Shown piece by piece: positions 23,443 through 32,204 of a DNA stretch of 35,339 nt. The stretch comes from Bacillota bacterium. Lineage in GTDB: Bacteria > Bacillota > Clostridia > Lachnospirales > Lachnospiraceae. Within the stretch, counting starts at the first letter, position 1. Each line of letters starts with the position of its first letter. The stretch is from positions 1-35,339 of the forward strand of contig JAFAGA010000092.1 of the NCBI GenBank assembly GCA_023423045.1. The letters are read 5' to 3'. Under the pieces are notes generated by a model. The model was not told the DNA's origin, did no database searches, and saw only the letters and a program-made list of their open reading frames with translations. Position numbers and translations under genes: made by a program.

Positions 23443-26340
23443 TTAAGCACCCTCAACCGGTCCGCACGGCTCCTGCAGAATCTCCTTTAAATACCTTCCG
23501 GTATAAGATCCTTCTACCTTGGCCACCTGCTCCGGGGTCCCCTCGGCAACGATATAACCTCCCTTATTGCCTCCCTCGGGTCCAAGGTCTATAATGTAGT
23601 CGGCGGATTTGATCACATCCAGGTGATGCTCGATTACAATTACCGAATGCCCCTGATCCACCAGCTTATTCAGGCATTCCAGAAGCTTTGCGATATCAAA
23701 CAGGTGAAGTCCGGTGGTTGGTTCATCCAGGATATACAGGTTATGGGCTCCTTTCTTGATCTTGGCCAGCTCATAGGCCAGCTTCACCCTTTGGGCTTCC
23801 CCTCCCGACAGAGTGGTCGAGCTTTGCCCAAGGCAGAGATAGCCAAGCCCCAATTCATTCATGATCCCCAGCTTGTGCTTCAGATAATGATTATCCTTAA
23901 AGAAGTCCAGGGCTTCCTCTACCGTCATTTCCAGTACATCCGCAATACTCCTTCCGTGGTATTTGATTTCCAGCCCTTCCTCACTGTAGCGCATTCCCTT
24001 GCATATGGGGCATATGGTTTCAATGTCTGCCATGAACTGGAGATTGGTCACAATAATTCCGTCACCGGCGCAATGCTCACACCGGGTGCCGTTGGCATGG
24101 GTCAGGCTGAAATCCAAGGCGGTATATCCCCGCTCCAACGCCTCCGGCAAAGCCGCATAAAGATCCCGGATCTTATCAAAAATACCGATATAGGTGGCCG
24201 GATTTGATTTGCTGTTTCTCCCGATGGGTGTCTGGTCAATGTTGATCACATTATTAATTTGCTCCGAGCCGAAGAGAAAGTCGTGCTCACCGGGGACAAT
24301 CCGCGCGCAGGTTTTATCTATTTTCAGCTGTTTATATAGTATCTCATTAATTAAGGAGCTTTTGCCGGAACCGGACACTCCGGTCACACACAGGAATACC
24401 CCCAACGGAATATCCAAATCCACGTTCTTTAAATTATTTTCTCTGGCTCCCTGAACGGACAGAAAATAGTCCCCAAGATTGCGGCGCTTTCCAGGTACCG
24501 GAATCTGCAGTTTTCTCGAAAGATACTGCCCGGTCAGGGAAGTCTTCTCCCCCACGATTTCCTCCGGTTTCCCGCTTGCCACAACGGTTCCGCCGTGAAT
24601 TCCCGGCCCGGGACCGATCTCAATGATATGGTCCGCATTCTTTATTGTCTCCATATCATGTTCCACCACAATTACAGTGTTACCAATGTCCCGAAGCTTC
24701 TTCATGGTGGAGATTACACGATCGGAATCTCTGGGGTGGAGTCCGATGCTGGGCTCGTCCATGACATACAGCATCCCCATGAGCTCACTGCTGATCTGGG
24801 TTGACATCTTAATCCGCTGCATCTCACCGCCGGAGATACTGTCGCTTCTCCGGCTAAGGCTGATATAATGAAGCCCGATATCAATCAGCAGCCGGATTCT
24901 GGAAGATATCTCGTAGATAATGGAATTAGCCACATCCCGGATACCCTCCTTAAAGCTCAGCCCTTCCAAAAACTCCAGAAGCTGCGGGAGCTGCATCCGG
25001 CATAGCTCATCGATATTCTTATCACCGACGGTAACCTGGAGCCTTTGTTTCTTCAGTCTTGCTCCGCTGCATTCGGGACAGACCTTCTCAATCATGCAAT
25101 CCTTAATAAAGCTGGGTTCAAAGGCCTCCGTTGTTGAGGTTCTGCGGATGTATTGCCGGTACCAGTGTTCCAGCTCATGCACATATCCCCAGAAGGGAAT
25201 CTCTCTTCCCACAATCCAGTTGCGTTTTCCCGAATTGGGCGGCTGCTGCATCTTAACCGGCTCCCCCTTGGTGCCATAAAAGAGAAGCTCATGGATTTCC
25301 TTAGGCAGGTCCCGGAACGGAGTGTCCAGACTGAAATCATACTGCTGGGACAGGCTGTACAGCATGACCGTACGGTAGCTGTCCTTCCCATTGACATTAT
25401 AGACCGTATTCTTCAAGGCTCCCTTGTTAAGGCTCTTCTCCGGTGCCACAATCAGGAATCTGGGTTCCACCACATAGGACATTCCCACTCCCAGACAGGT
25501 ATGGCAGGCACTGGCAGCGGTATTAAAGGAAAAATGGAAGGGCTGCATATCACAGAGGAACATATGATGCTCAGGGCAGGCGTATCCTTCGTAGAAGGAA
25601 AGCTTCACCTCACCGAGAACCTCCACCTTGATCATGATGTCCTCCTCCAGCGCCAGCATTGCCACCTCAATCGACTTTGTAATCTGAATGTAGGAATCCT
25701 TCTTTAAGGTAAAGCGGTCTATTATCAATTCAATGCGGTAATCCTTCGTCTCATCCAGCTCCCGCTTCTCTGCCAGTGAAAAAGGTTCCCCGTCCACCAG
25801 CAGCTTTTTGTATCCCTTCTCTCGCAGCGCCTGGAAGGTAAAATTATAATCCTCTCCAAAAATCTTATACACCGGCGCCCGCAGCTCTATCACCGATCCC
25901 TCCGGCAGAGTCATGATGTGCTCCGCAATCTGCGCGGCTGTTAATTGCTCCAGCGGATGACCGCATTCCGGACACCTGCCGACTCCCGCACTGGCGTATA
26001 ACAGCCTTAAGTAATCATTAATATCCGTTACCGTCCCCACGGTAGACCGAGGATTATTGTTGCCCTTCTTCTGCTCGATGGCAATCACCGGCGACAACCC
26101 CCGGATGTAATCCACCTTCGCCTTTTTCAGCTGGCTGATCCGGCTCTTGGCGAAATTAGTAATAGAATCCAAAAAACGCCTTTGTCCTTCTCCATAAATG
26201 ACATCAAATGCAAGTGAGGATTTTCCCGACCCGGATACTCCGGTGATCACCGTCAATTTATCTCTGGGTATTTCCAGGGAGATATTCTTCAGATTATTCT
26301 GCTTTGCTCCCGATATCTCAATGCTGGTACGCACCGCCAT
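23443..26340 (-). CDS. UvrA paralogue (UvrA2-type ABC ATPase)
   Basis: A 965-residue double ABC ATPase of the UvrA family. First half: GVSGSGKSSLAFD (Walker A), SPVIAIEQKK, NPRSTVGTVTDINDYLRLLYA, a Cys-rich zinc site (CPEC, then later CPEH and CHTC), signature SGGEMQRIKM and VVEHDM. Second half: GVSGSGKSSLINE, zinc site CEHC to CPIC, signature LSGGEAQRVKLA and VIEHHLDVIKSADYIIDLGPEGG. Canonical UvrA has SGGEAQRI in both halves and ESLSAYARQF after Walker A; here it is DSITNFAKSRISQ. It is therefore probably a paralogue rather than the housekeeping uvrA, with a role in special DNA damage or drug tolerance. No uvrB or uvrC is near. The start follows AGGAGGG. Confidence 0.82.
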   Translation of the reverse strand: MAVRTSIEISGAKQNNLKNISLEIPRDKLTVITGVSGSGKSSLAFDVIYGEGQRRFLDSITNFAKSRISQLKKAKVDYIRGLSPVIAIEQKKGNNNPRSTVGTVTDINDYLRLLYASAGVGRCPECGHPLEQLTAAQIAEHIMTLPEGSVIELRAPVYKIFGEDYNFTFQALREKGYKKLLVDGEPFSLAEKRELDETKDYRIELIIDRFTLKKDSYIQITKSIEVAMLALEEDIMIKVEVLGEVKLSFYEGYACPEHHMFLCDMQPFHFSFNTAASACHTCLGVGMSYVVEPRFLIVAPEKSLNKGALKNTVYNVNGKDSYRTVMLYSLSQQYDFSLDTPFRDLPKEIHELLFYGTKGEPVKMQQPPNSGKRNWIVGREIPFWGYVHELEHWYRQYIRRTSTTEAFEPSFIKDCMIEKVCPECSGARLKKQRLQVTVGDKNIDELCRMQLPQLLEFLEGLSFKEGIRDVANSIIYEISSRIRLLIDIGLHYISLSRRSDSISGGEMQRIKMSTQISSELMGMLYVMDEPSIGLHPRDSDRVISTMKKLRDIGNTVIVVEHDMETIKNADHIIEIGPGPGIHGGTVVASGKPEEIVGEKTSLTGQYLSRKLQIPVPGKRRNLGDYFLSVQGARENNLKNVDLDIPLGVFLCVTGVSGSGKSSLINEILYKQLKIDKTCARIVPGEHDFLFGSEQINNVINIDQTPIGRNSKSNPATYIGIFDKIRDLYAALPEALERGYTALDFSLTHANGTRCEHCAGDGIIVTNLQFMADIETICPICKGMRYSEEGLEIKYHGRSIADVLEMTVEEALDFFKDNHYLKHKLGIMNELGLGYLCLGQSSTTLSGGEAQRVKLAYELAKIKKGAHNLYILDEPTTGLHLFDIAKLLECLNKLVDQGHSVIVIEHHLDVIKSADYIIDLGPEGGNKGGYIVAEGTPEQVAKVEGSYTGRYLKEILQEPCGPVEGA

Positions 26341-26402
26341 ATATTCCCTCCTGATTTTCCTGTTCCTTCATTGAATAGGCCTAAATTGTAATAGTTAATT
26401 TA

Positions 26403-27323
26403 TCATTCCATCCCAATATACTGATATGCGATCTCCTCCACAGCACGTTTGCTCTTGGGCGTGATGCGAATGGTCTGGGACACCTTGGCAATTACTCCCT
26501 GCTCCGCCAGGTAATCAAATATCCCTACAATAAAATGACTGTCCGTCTCAAAATATTTAGTAATCATAGTAACGGTTTTCATCTCCTGGTCAGCCATATA
26601 CCCTACCACCGGTTTTTTGATAATATCCAGATGCTGCTTCAGATAATTCTCCAGACGGCAGATTGCCGCTTCAATCTCCTCTTCCCCGTAATGACGGGAC
26701 ATGGCATTCTGATAGTAGGGAGTGATCATCTCCGGGTTCAGGGTATACGCCTTCAAAACGGCTTCTCTGGAGGGTGATTCCCCATGCAGGCAAACTTCCA
26801 TCCGTGCGATATTATCCACCGCCTTCAAAAGATAGAATTGCGCATAGAGGGGGTTTTTCTTTACCTCCAGCCATTTGCGGCACTTATCACACTGATGCAC
26901 CAGTTCGCAGGCTGTTATAAATACCGAAAGCGCCTGATCATCGCTTCCCATCAGCTTAAAGTCCTCGAAATACTCCACCAGGCTTTCATCGGTGCAATAA
27001 TGTATCTTGCCGCGGGAAAGATAGGAATGCCCGATGGATCCTCCCCGCAGACTATCCAGATACCTCTTAAAATTACTTCGCACCACCAGGAATACATTAA
27101 TTGTGATATCATCCTCCACAATGCAGTAGGAATTATTCTTCAGCACCTGGTCCCGCACTACCAGAGTCATATCAATGTCACTCTTCTCCCACACCTGGTC
27201 ATATGCGAGGCTTCCGCTGACGATCACGGCAATAACATTCGGATCATCCTTCACCTTGTCGATGAAGCTCTCTGTCGCATCCAGGTATCTCTGCCTGACT
27301 GCTTCCTCATCCATTCTCTCCAT
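26403..27323 (-). CDS. Nucleotidyltransferase-fold protein with C-terminal helical domain
   Basis: A 306-residue protein. The N-terminal part has the DNA polymerase beta-type nucleotidyltransferase signature: SGSLAYDQVWEKSDIDMTLVV (36-56), with Gly-Ser and Asp49-x-Asp51. The middle is helical, with HQCDKCRKW around residue 143-151. The last 65 residues (SHFIVGIFDYLAEQGVIAKVSQTIRITPKSKRAVEEIAYQYI) look like a small winged helix. Relatives include aminoglycoside- or nucleotide-modifying enzymes and antitoxin-like proteins, but I cannot assign a substrate. It starts after AAGGAGGA and is divergent from the AraC-type gene. It is 62 bases upstream of the UvrA-type gene on the same strand. Confidence 0.72.
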   Translation of the reverse strand: MERMDEEAVRQRYLDATESFIDKVKDDPNVIAVIVSGSLAYDQVWEKSDIDMTLVVRDQVLKNNSYCIVEDDITINVFLVVRSNFKRYLDSLRGGSIGHSYLSRGKIHYCTDESLVEYFEDFKLMGSDDQALSVFITACELVHQCDKCRKWLEVKKNPLYAQFYLLKAVDNIARMEVCLHGESPSREAVLKAYTLNPEMITPYYQNAMSRHYGEEEIEAAICRLENYLKQHLDIIKKPVVGYMADQEMKTVTMITKYFETDSHFIVGIFDYLAEQGVIAKVSQTIRITPKSKRAVEEIAYQYIGME

Positions 27324-27413
27324 AGCCTGTCCTCCTTTTTACTACTGATTCTACCCTATACCTCTCAAAAATGCGGACAGAAATTGCTAAGTTGATATTT
27401 TACCTCCTGCTTC

Positions 27414-27442
27414 TTGTTCATTAAAAATACCCGTGCTATAAT
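27414..27442 (+). promoter_or_regulatory. Promoter of the AraC-type gene
   Basis: TTGTTC (27414-27419) and a perfect TATAAT (27437-27442) are spaced by 17 bases. A small hairpin, GCCTG-CAAT-CAGGC (27465-27478), lies in the short leader where a ribosome binding site would be expected. Confidence 0.7.
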
Positions 27443-27486
27443 GAATCCGCACCTATAAAAAAACGCCTGCAATCAGGCAGCAACGG

Positions 27487-28386
27487 ATGGTCTGTATGGA
27501 TAATTATCTCCTGGAAATAATCAAGAACACGACGGAATATATCGAAGAAAATCTTTTGGAGCCGATCAATCTGGATACGATATCGGAGAATGTCAACATC
27601 TCCAAATTTCACCTTCTCCGTATCTGGAAGGGGGCAACCTCCACCGGACTGATGGAGTATGTGCGGCTGCGGCGGATTGCCTTATCCCTGGGTGATCTGC
27701 TGAATGAACGCTGCAGCATTGATTTTATTTCCTCCAAGTATTCCTTCGGAAGTGAGCGAACCTATAACCGAGTCTTTAAGGAAGCCTACCATACCACTCC
27801 TGCCAAATGGCGCCGCACCCCGATACCGGTAAAGATTCTTGATCGCTTTAATGCGGATTTTATGAATTGCGCAGGAGAAGGTCTGGTCTTCTTCCGGTCC
27901 ATCACAGTACGGCCCGCTTTCAACATAGCCGGACTGGAATACCGGATTGGAATTGAAGAAAATCTCCGCACTCAGATCGCAAGCCAATATGGCAACGATT
28001 TCTTCTATAACCACCGGCATCGGGTGATAAATTCTTCCGAAAAGGATACCTACATCGGGCTCACCCTGCTTACCGGCACCGATACCGGATATACCCGTTA
28101 TCTTCCGGCCATCGAGATCAATGATAGCAGCATTGTACCTCCCGACATGAAGATAAAGCATATCAAGGCTCACAAGTACGGTGTTTTTACCTACATGGGA
28201 CCCCACCGGCCCGAAGAAATTTCCTCCAAAACATTGAAATCCATCTGGCAGTATGTATCCGACATCTGGATGCCTACGGTGGAATTCCGTCTGGAGGAAT
28301 GCTTTCATTTTGAATACATACCCTACTCCAGATGCAACAAGCAGTACTGTGAATGCGATTTGTACTATCCTATCTCCGTGCTGTAG
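27487..28386 (+). CDS. AraC-family regulator with GyrI-like effector domain
   Basis: A 299-residue regulator. Residues 5-115 hold the two helix-turn-helices of AraC/XylS DNA-binding domains (LLEPINLDTISENVNISKFHLLRIWK, then FISSKYSFGSERTYNRVFKEAYHTTPAKWRR). Residues 140-299 resemble the GyrI-like small-molecule-binding domain of the Rob/BmrR type (ITVRPAFNIAGLEYRIG, IKAHKYGVFTYMGPH, FRLEECFHFEYIPY). The C terminus has a Cys cluster (CNKQYCECDLYYP). Such proteins usually respond to drugs or hydrophobic compounds. No clear ribosome binding site precedes either ATG (27487 or 27496); a small hairpin occupies the leader. It faces away from the nucleotidyltransferase gene. Confidence 0.87.
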   Translation: MVCMDNYLLEIIKNTTEYIEENLLEPINLDTISENVNISKFHLLRIWKGATSTGLMEYVRLRRIALSLGDLLNERCSIDFISSKYSFGSERTYNRVFKEAYHTTPAKWRRTPIPVKILDRFNADFMNCAGEGLVFFRSITVRPAFNIAGLEYRIGIEENLRTQIASQYGNDFFYNHRHRVINSSEKDTYIGLTLLTGTDTGYTRYLPAIEINDSSIVPPDMKIKHIKAHKYGVFTYMGPHRPEEISSKTLKSIWQYVSDIWMPTVEFRLEECFHFEYIPYSRCNKQYCECDLYYPISVL

Positions 28387-28473
28387 ACCTTGGACAAGCA
28401 AGGATAATCGATTTATATGTCTGCTTTCCGAAACAGCGAGTGGCACGCTTTGCGAACCATTCTTATGTTCAAG

Positions 28474-28511
28474 AAAAAGAAGGTACCAAGCTCCAATGCC
28501 CGGCACCTTCT
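28474..28511 (-). terminator. Terminator of the 28547 small membrane protein gene
   Basis: On the minus strand AGAAGGTGCC (28502-28511) pairs with GGTACCTTCT (28478-28487, one mismatch) and runs into TTTTTCTT. It may also stop plus-strand transcription of the AraC-type gene, though that side has no T-run. Confidence 0.75.
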
Positions 28512-28546
28512 CCGTAAATTATATCAGTTTATCAGTTTATATAAGC

Positions 28547-28777
28547 TTATATTCTTTTTTGTCTTTTACCCAACAGCGGGATGCTGCCCGCAATAACGGC
28601 CAGCAGTAAAGATACCGTACTTTTGAACAAGGCCATATGCTTTATACTTTCAGCAAAATACTCCATTGGCTCAGCCGCCAGCTTGATTCTCATCCCAGGT
28701 ATTAAATAACACATCGTCAGGTATGCTCCTGCAAAGATAACAAGAGATAATATTAAAGACAACCATATCTTCTTCAT
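28547..28777 (-). CDS. Small membrane protein, unknown
   Basis: A 76-residue protein with two predicted membrane helices: about residues 4-24 (WLSLILSLVIFAGAYLTMCYL) and 49-67 (TVSLLLAVIAGSIPLL), joined by a mixed-charge loop and ending in a basic tail (GKRQKRI). I do not recognise a family. The start at 28777 follows AGAGG; a second ATG five codons upstream overlaps that site. It is 40 bases downstream of the 28818-29465 gene on the same strand, and a good terminator follows, so the two probably form one unit. Confidence 0.6.
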   Translation of the reverse strand: MKKIWLSLILSLVIFAGAYLTMCYLIPGMRIKLAAEPMEYFAESIKHMALFKSTVSLLLAVIAGSIPLLGKRQKRI

Positions 28778-28817
28778 AATACCTCTTTTCATAAAACAAA
28801 ATTAAAGGTCGTTGCAA

Positions 28818-29465
28818 TCAATCGCTGAAGCTTACCCCGGCCACCTTTGCCGAAATCTTCTGCTGCTGAAGTCCGGCATTGGCTGCCTCCGCGATTTCCT
28901 CCCGGTAAAGGGATAAAATCTGAATTAACAGCCGATTCTTCTCCTCCTGAGAGAGAACATCAAATGCGGCTCCGATCATCTTCCCCGGCACATTGTTCAT
29001 CCCGAGAAAAATCCGCGCCAGCTCTCCTGATTTGTCGGGCCTTCCGGCCATTTGCTCCAAAAGCCTGGGAAGCTGCTGCTCCAGTATCAAATTATAATTA
29101 ATCTCATCAAAAATGATCTCTAGTTTAATCACATCATACACCGCCTTACCTGTATCCAATATATTCAGGGTTCTTATCCGGATTCCAGGCAGCTCCCCTG
29201 CCAGAAACCCATTCATCCCTTCCCGAAAGCGTTCCAAATTCCGTAAAATCAAATGATATGCAACCGTATCCTTGGTCTGTCGGGGGATCAAATTCAGTAT
29301 CCCTTTTGCCAGAACGCTGGTCTCTCCGTCCGTGACCAGAAGCTTGCCGGCCAGCTTCATCGCAATATTATCGCTATCGGATGCTTTCTCAAAGGCATCC
29401 GGAATAAACCGTTTCGCAATCTGTTCATAATCTATGTGTGTCAGCTTCGCACTAATCTTAATCAT
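28818..29465 (-). CDS. Hypothetical protein
   Basis: A 215-residue soluble protein with no signal peptide or membrane helix, mostly helical by appearance, that I do not recognise. It begins MIKISAKLTHIDYEQIAKRFIPDAFEK and has hydrophobic-Leu rich helices (NLILEQQLPRLLEQMAG, RLLIQILSLYREEIAEAANAGLQQ). Codon use and steady amino-acid composition support a real gene. The ribosome binding site is weak (GGTG). It precedes the small membrane protein gene by 40 bases, which hints at a shared role. Confidence 0.6.
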   Translation of the reverse strand: MIKISAKLTHIDYEQIAKRFIPDAFEKASDSDNIAMKLAGKLLVTDGETSVLAKGILNLIPRQTKDTVAYHLILRNLERFREGMNGFLAGELPGIRIRTLNILDTGKAVYDVIKLEIIFDEINYNLILEQQLPRLLEQMAGRPDKSGELARIFLGMNNVPGKMIGAAFDVLSQEEKNRLLIQILSLYREEIAEAANAGLQQQKISAKVAGVSFSD

Positions 29466-29558
29466 AATTACACCATTCGGCTTTTGCCGCTCTTGCTCTT
29501 ATCAAATTACATTTCTATCATTTATTATATTCCTTTTATTCATTTAAGAAACCCAAAA

Positions 29559-29969
29559 TCAGTGATGATTTGCGGTTTCATAGCACCATTTCCCTATTTC
29601 GGCAATCAGCGGCAGCGGAAGCGGTTTGCTGTACGGAAGCTGTATCGCTCCCTTGCTTGTCCTGTATTCGGTGAGCTTTTCCAAAAAATGCTCCACCCCT
29701 TTATCGCCGGGATACAGCCCAATATGATTTTTGAATGCCGCAAAATGAATTATATTATGCTTATGCCAGTAGGTTGGCATTCTCCATGAAATGCGCTCTT
29801 CTGCAAACGGAAGCACTTCCCGTAGTGTATCCCGCACCTGGTTTAAGAGCGGCTGAACCTCCTCCGGCTGATCGGCAATATAGGCATCAATCGTATTCGG
29901 CGCCGTGCCGCAATAATGATCCTGATCTGTATTCTTGAATTCCCGTCCGCATTCAGGACATTTCCACAT
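29559..29969 (-). CDS. DUF1801 family protein with N-terminal Cys motif
   Basis: A 136-residue protein. Residues 25-130 match DUF1801 (YdhG/YjhX-like): PEEVQPLLNQVRDTLREVLPFAEERISWRMPTYW, IIHFAAFKNHIGLYPG and GAIQLPYSKPLPLPLIAEI. The N terminus has CPECGRE and a later Cys (CGTAP), which may form a small zinc ribbon, a version seen in some members. The family is an iron-chaperone-like (frataxin-like) fold of uncertain function. The start is preceded by a weak GAGG about 12 bases away. Confidence 0.8.
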   Translation of the reverse strand: MWKCPECGREFKNTDQDHYCGTAPNTIDAYIADQPEEVQPLLNQVRDTLREVLPFAEERISWRMPTYWHKHNIIHFAAFKNHIGLYPGDKGVEHFLEKLTEYRTSKGAIQLPYSKPLPLPLIAEIGKWCYETANHH

Positions 29970-30090
29970 AATTCATTCGCCTCGCTTCCCTTTAATATAA
30001 CTATCTTTTCCTAATTTCATATAGTTTAACACAGATACCCTTTGTTCTCAATGAATTTTTGGAAACCGCCATGCTGTGGCTCTGATCCGG

Positions 30091-31443
30091 TTATTCTTCT
30101 ATCCTGACGGTTCTTCTCCTCCAGCGTCCGGAGAAAAAGAATAATAAGCCCAGCACAATGGTCGTGGCAGATGCCAACGGCACCGCCAGCCCTACTCCAG
30201 GAAGCCCCATTCCCGCCACATTGCTCAGCAGATAGGCCATGGGAATCCGGATTACAATCGCCGACATAATATTGCTGAACAAGGAGAAGGTGGTATGGCC
30301 CGTTCCGATAAAGAAGCCGATGAGACAAAAGGCCACGGGCACCAGAAGGTAATCAATGGAAAAGGCTCTCAGATACGGCACTCCCACCGCGATCAGCTCC
30401 GCATCTGTGGAGAACATACGCAGTACCGTCTGGGGCGCTACAGTTGTCAGTATAAAAATCGGTATCGATATCATATAGGCCAGCCCCATTCCGGTGAGCA
30501 TCGTCTTAATTGCACGATCTTCCCGCTCTGCCCCGATATTCTGAGCCACCATTGCGGATATGGCCGCATTCATGGCAATTGCCGGAAGAATGGCAAAGCC
30601 GTTGTACTTACCTACCGCGCCGACAGCCGCCGAGGCCGTCACGCCCATGTAATTCACCAGCATTGTCATAAACAGGAACGATAAATTGCTGATCAGGTTC
30701 TGGATCGTAAGAGGAATTCCCAGTTTCAGAATGCTCTTCAGCTGTCCCATATCAATCCCAAAGGATTTAAAATTAAAGTCAAACACAAATTTCTTTCTTC
30801 GAAGATAAATGACACAGAGTATCATACTCAATGCCTGTGATACAATGGTTGCAACTGCTGCTCCCATTGCTCCCTGGCGGAGTACCCCCACCAGAAGCAG
30901 GTCCAGCCCGATATTGGCAACACAAGCAACCGTCACAAAATACAGAGGGCTTTTACTGTCTCCCATCCCTCGCATGATAGCGCTCAAAGCATTGTATCCA
31001 AAGATAAATATCGTGCCAAGGGCGGTTATCATCAGATAGACACTCGCCTCGGAAAACGATTCCTCCGGAGTATGTATAACCCGTAGAATCGGATCCTTCA
31101 AAAGCAGCATCAGCACGGTAAGAATGACTGCCGCTATCATCAGAGAGGTAAGTAACGTGCCGATAATTTTCTGCAGCTTACCGGTCTTCTCCGCGCCCAC
31201 AGATTGCGCTATCATTATGGTTCCGCCGGTGCTGATCCCGATCGCCACATTCAGAATCAGCATGGTTACCTGACCTCCGATGTTGATTCCTGACATACTG
31301 GCCGTCCCGTTGAACTGTCCTACAATAACCATGTCCGCAACGCTATATAGTGTCTGTATTATATTTGAAATAATAAATGGTATGGCAAAGATAATCAGCT
31401 GCTTTGCCACATTCCCTTTTGCCAGGTTTTTCTGTTCATACAT
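30091..31443 (-). CDS. MATE-family efflux transporter
   Basis: A 450-residue polytopic membrane protein with about twelve helices in two similar halves. It begins with the N-terminal amphipathic stretch typical of DinF/NorM-like MATE proteins (LAKGNVAKQLIIFAIPFIISNIIQTLYSVADMVIVGQF) and has IGISTGGTIMIAQSVGAEK in the first half and the matching MNAAISAMVAQNIGAE in the second. MATE proteins export cationic drugs or metabolites in exchange for Na+ or H+. The substrate is unknown. AAAGGGC precedes the start. Neighbouring genes give no functional hint; no regulator is adjacent. Confidence 0.9.
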   Translation of the reverse strand: MYEQKNLAKGNVAKQLIIFAIPFIISNIIQTLYSVADMVIVGQFNGTASMSGINIGGQVTMLILNVAIGISTGGTIMIAQSVGAEKTGKLQKIIGTLLTSLMIAAVILTVLMLLLKDPILRVIHTPEESFSEASVYLMITALGTIFIFGYNALSAIMRGMGDSKSPLYFVTVACVANIGLDLLLVGVLRQGAMGAAVATIVSQALSMILCVIYLRRKKFVFDFNFKSFGIDMGQLKSILKLGIPLTIQNLISNLSFLFMTMLVNYMGVTASAAVGAVGKYNGFAILPAIAMNAAISAMVAQNIGAEREDRAIKTMLTGMGLAYMISIPIFILTTVAPQTVLRMFSTDAELIAVGVPYLRAFSIDYLLVPVAFCLIGFFIGTGHTTFSLFSNIMSAIVIRIPMAYLLSNVAGMGLPGVGLAVPLASATTIVLGLLFFFSGRWRRRTVRIEE

Positions 31444-31614
31444 AATTCTGCCCTTTTCTTTCTGGTATTTTACTTGTCTCGCAAGTCATATCACTTATTT
31501 TACGATGGAATTAACCTCTCGTCAATCCAAATCACATACATAATTTCAGGCGGGCTTCTAACTCTTGATTTCTTAAATACCCATTCCTTCTTTGAATATA
31601 AGCCAGGGACTGAT

Positions 31615-31652
31615 TCAAAAATAAGAAGTTAAGGCCTTGATAAAGCCCTAAC
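31615..31652 (-). terminator. Terminator candidate after the chemotaxis receptor remnant
   Basis: On the minus strand GTTAGGGC (31645-31652) pairs with GCCTTAAC (31628-31635) with one mismatch and is followed by TTCTTATTTTTG. It lies about 55 bases after the receptor fragment stop. Confidence 0.55.
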
Positions 31653-31706
31653 CTCTCATTATATGATCCGCTCTGCAGATAACTGCATCCCTGACAATTT
31701 AATAAC

Positions 31707-32204
31707 TTAATACTTCCCAAACTCGATATCACTTAACATAATTTTAGGCTTACTGCCGGCATTCTCATCTTTCACAGAAACATCCGTACCCTGCTGTATC
31801 TTTTTCTGACGCACCATATCATCCAGTAACGCCGCCATCTCCGGGCTCAGTTCCTCCATCCTGCCGGCCGCTCTTTTGCGTTCTCTCAGCCTGAACTGTC
31901 CGACCATCTCCTTTAATAGTGTAGCCTGGCTGTAAAGCTCTTCGCTTGCTGCTGCCCCTTCCTCCGAGGTGGCCGAATTTGTCTGAACCACTTCAGACAC
32001 CTGCATAATTCCCTGATTAATCTGCTCCACTCCTATCGCCTGCTCATTGGATGCCGCTGCAATATCCTTCACCAGCTTAGCAATGTCCTCAACACGATTT
32101 ACAATGGTCTGGAAGGCTCCTGCAGTTTCCTTCGCAATTTTGGTTCCCTCGGCTTTCTTAATGGATGCCTCAATCATTTCTGTTGTTTCTTTGGCTGCAT
32201 TGGC
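31707..32204 (-). pseudogene. 3' remnant of a methyl-accepting chemotaxis protein gene
   Basis: The frame from about 32204 to the stop at 31707 encodes only the last part of a chemotaxis receptor signalling domain: NAAKETTEMIEASIKKAEGTKIAKETAGAF, VEDIAKLVKDIAAASNEQAIGVEQINQGI and NSATSEEGAAASEEL, then a tail ending SDIEFGKY. The N-terminal sensor, membrane helices, HAMP domain and hairpin tip (the kinase-contact region) are all missing. No ribosome binding site precedes the first ATG (32177). Similarity starts exactly where the upstream HDOD gene loses its own, so one deletion probably removed the start of this gene and the end of that one. It is unlikely to be functional. Confidence 0.85.

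Noticed and set aside
27682..28506. 274-codon open frame opposite the AraC-type gene
   Set aside because: The AraC and GyrI-like domains on the plus strand are clear; the antisense frame is a shadow.
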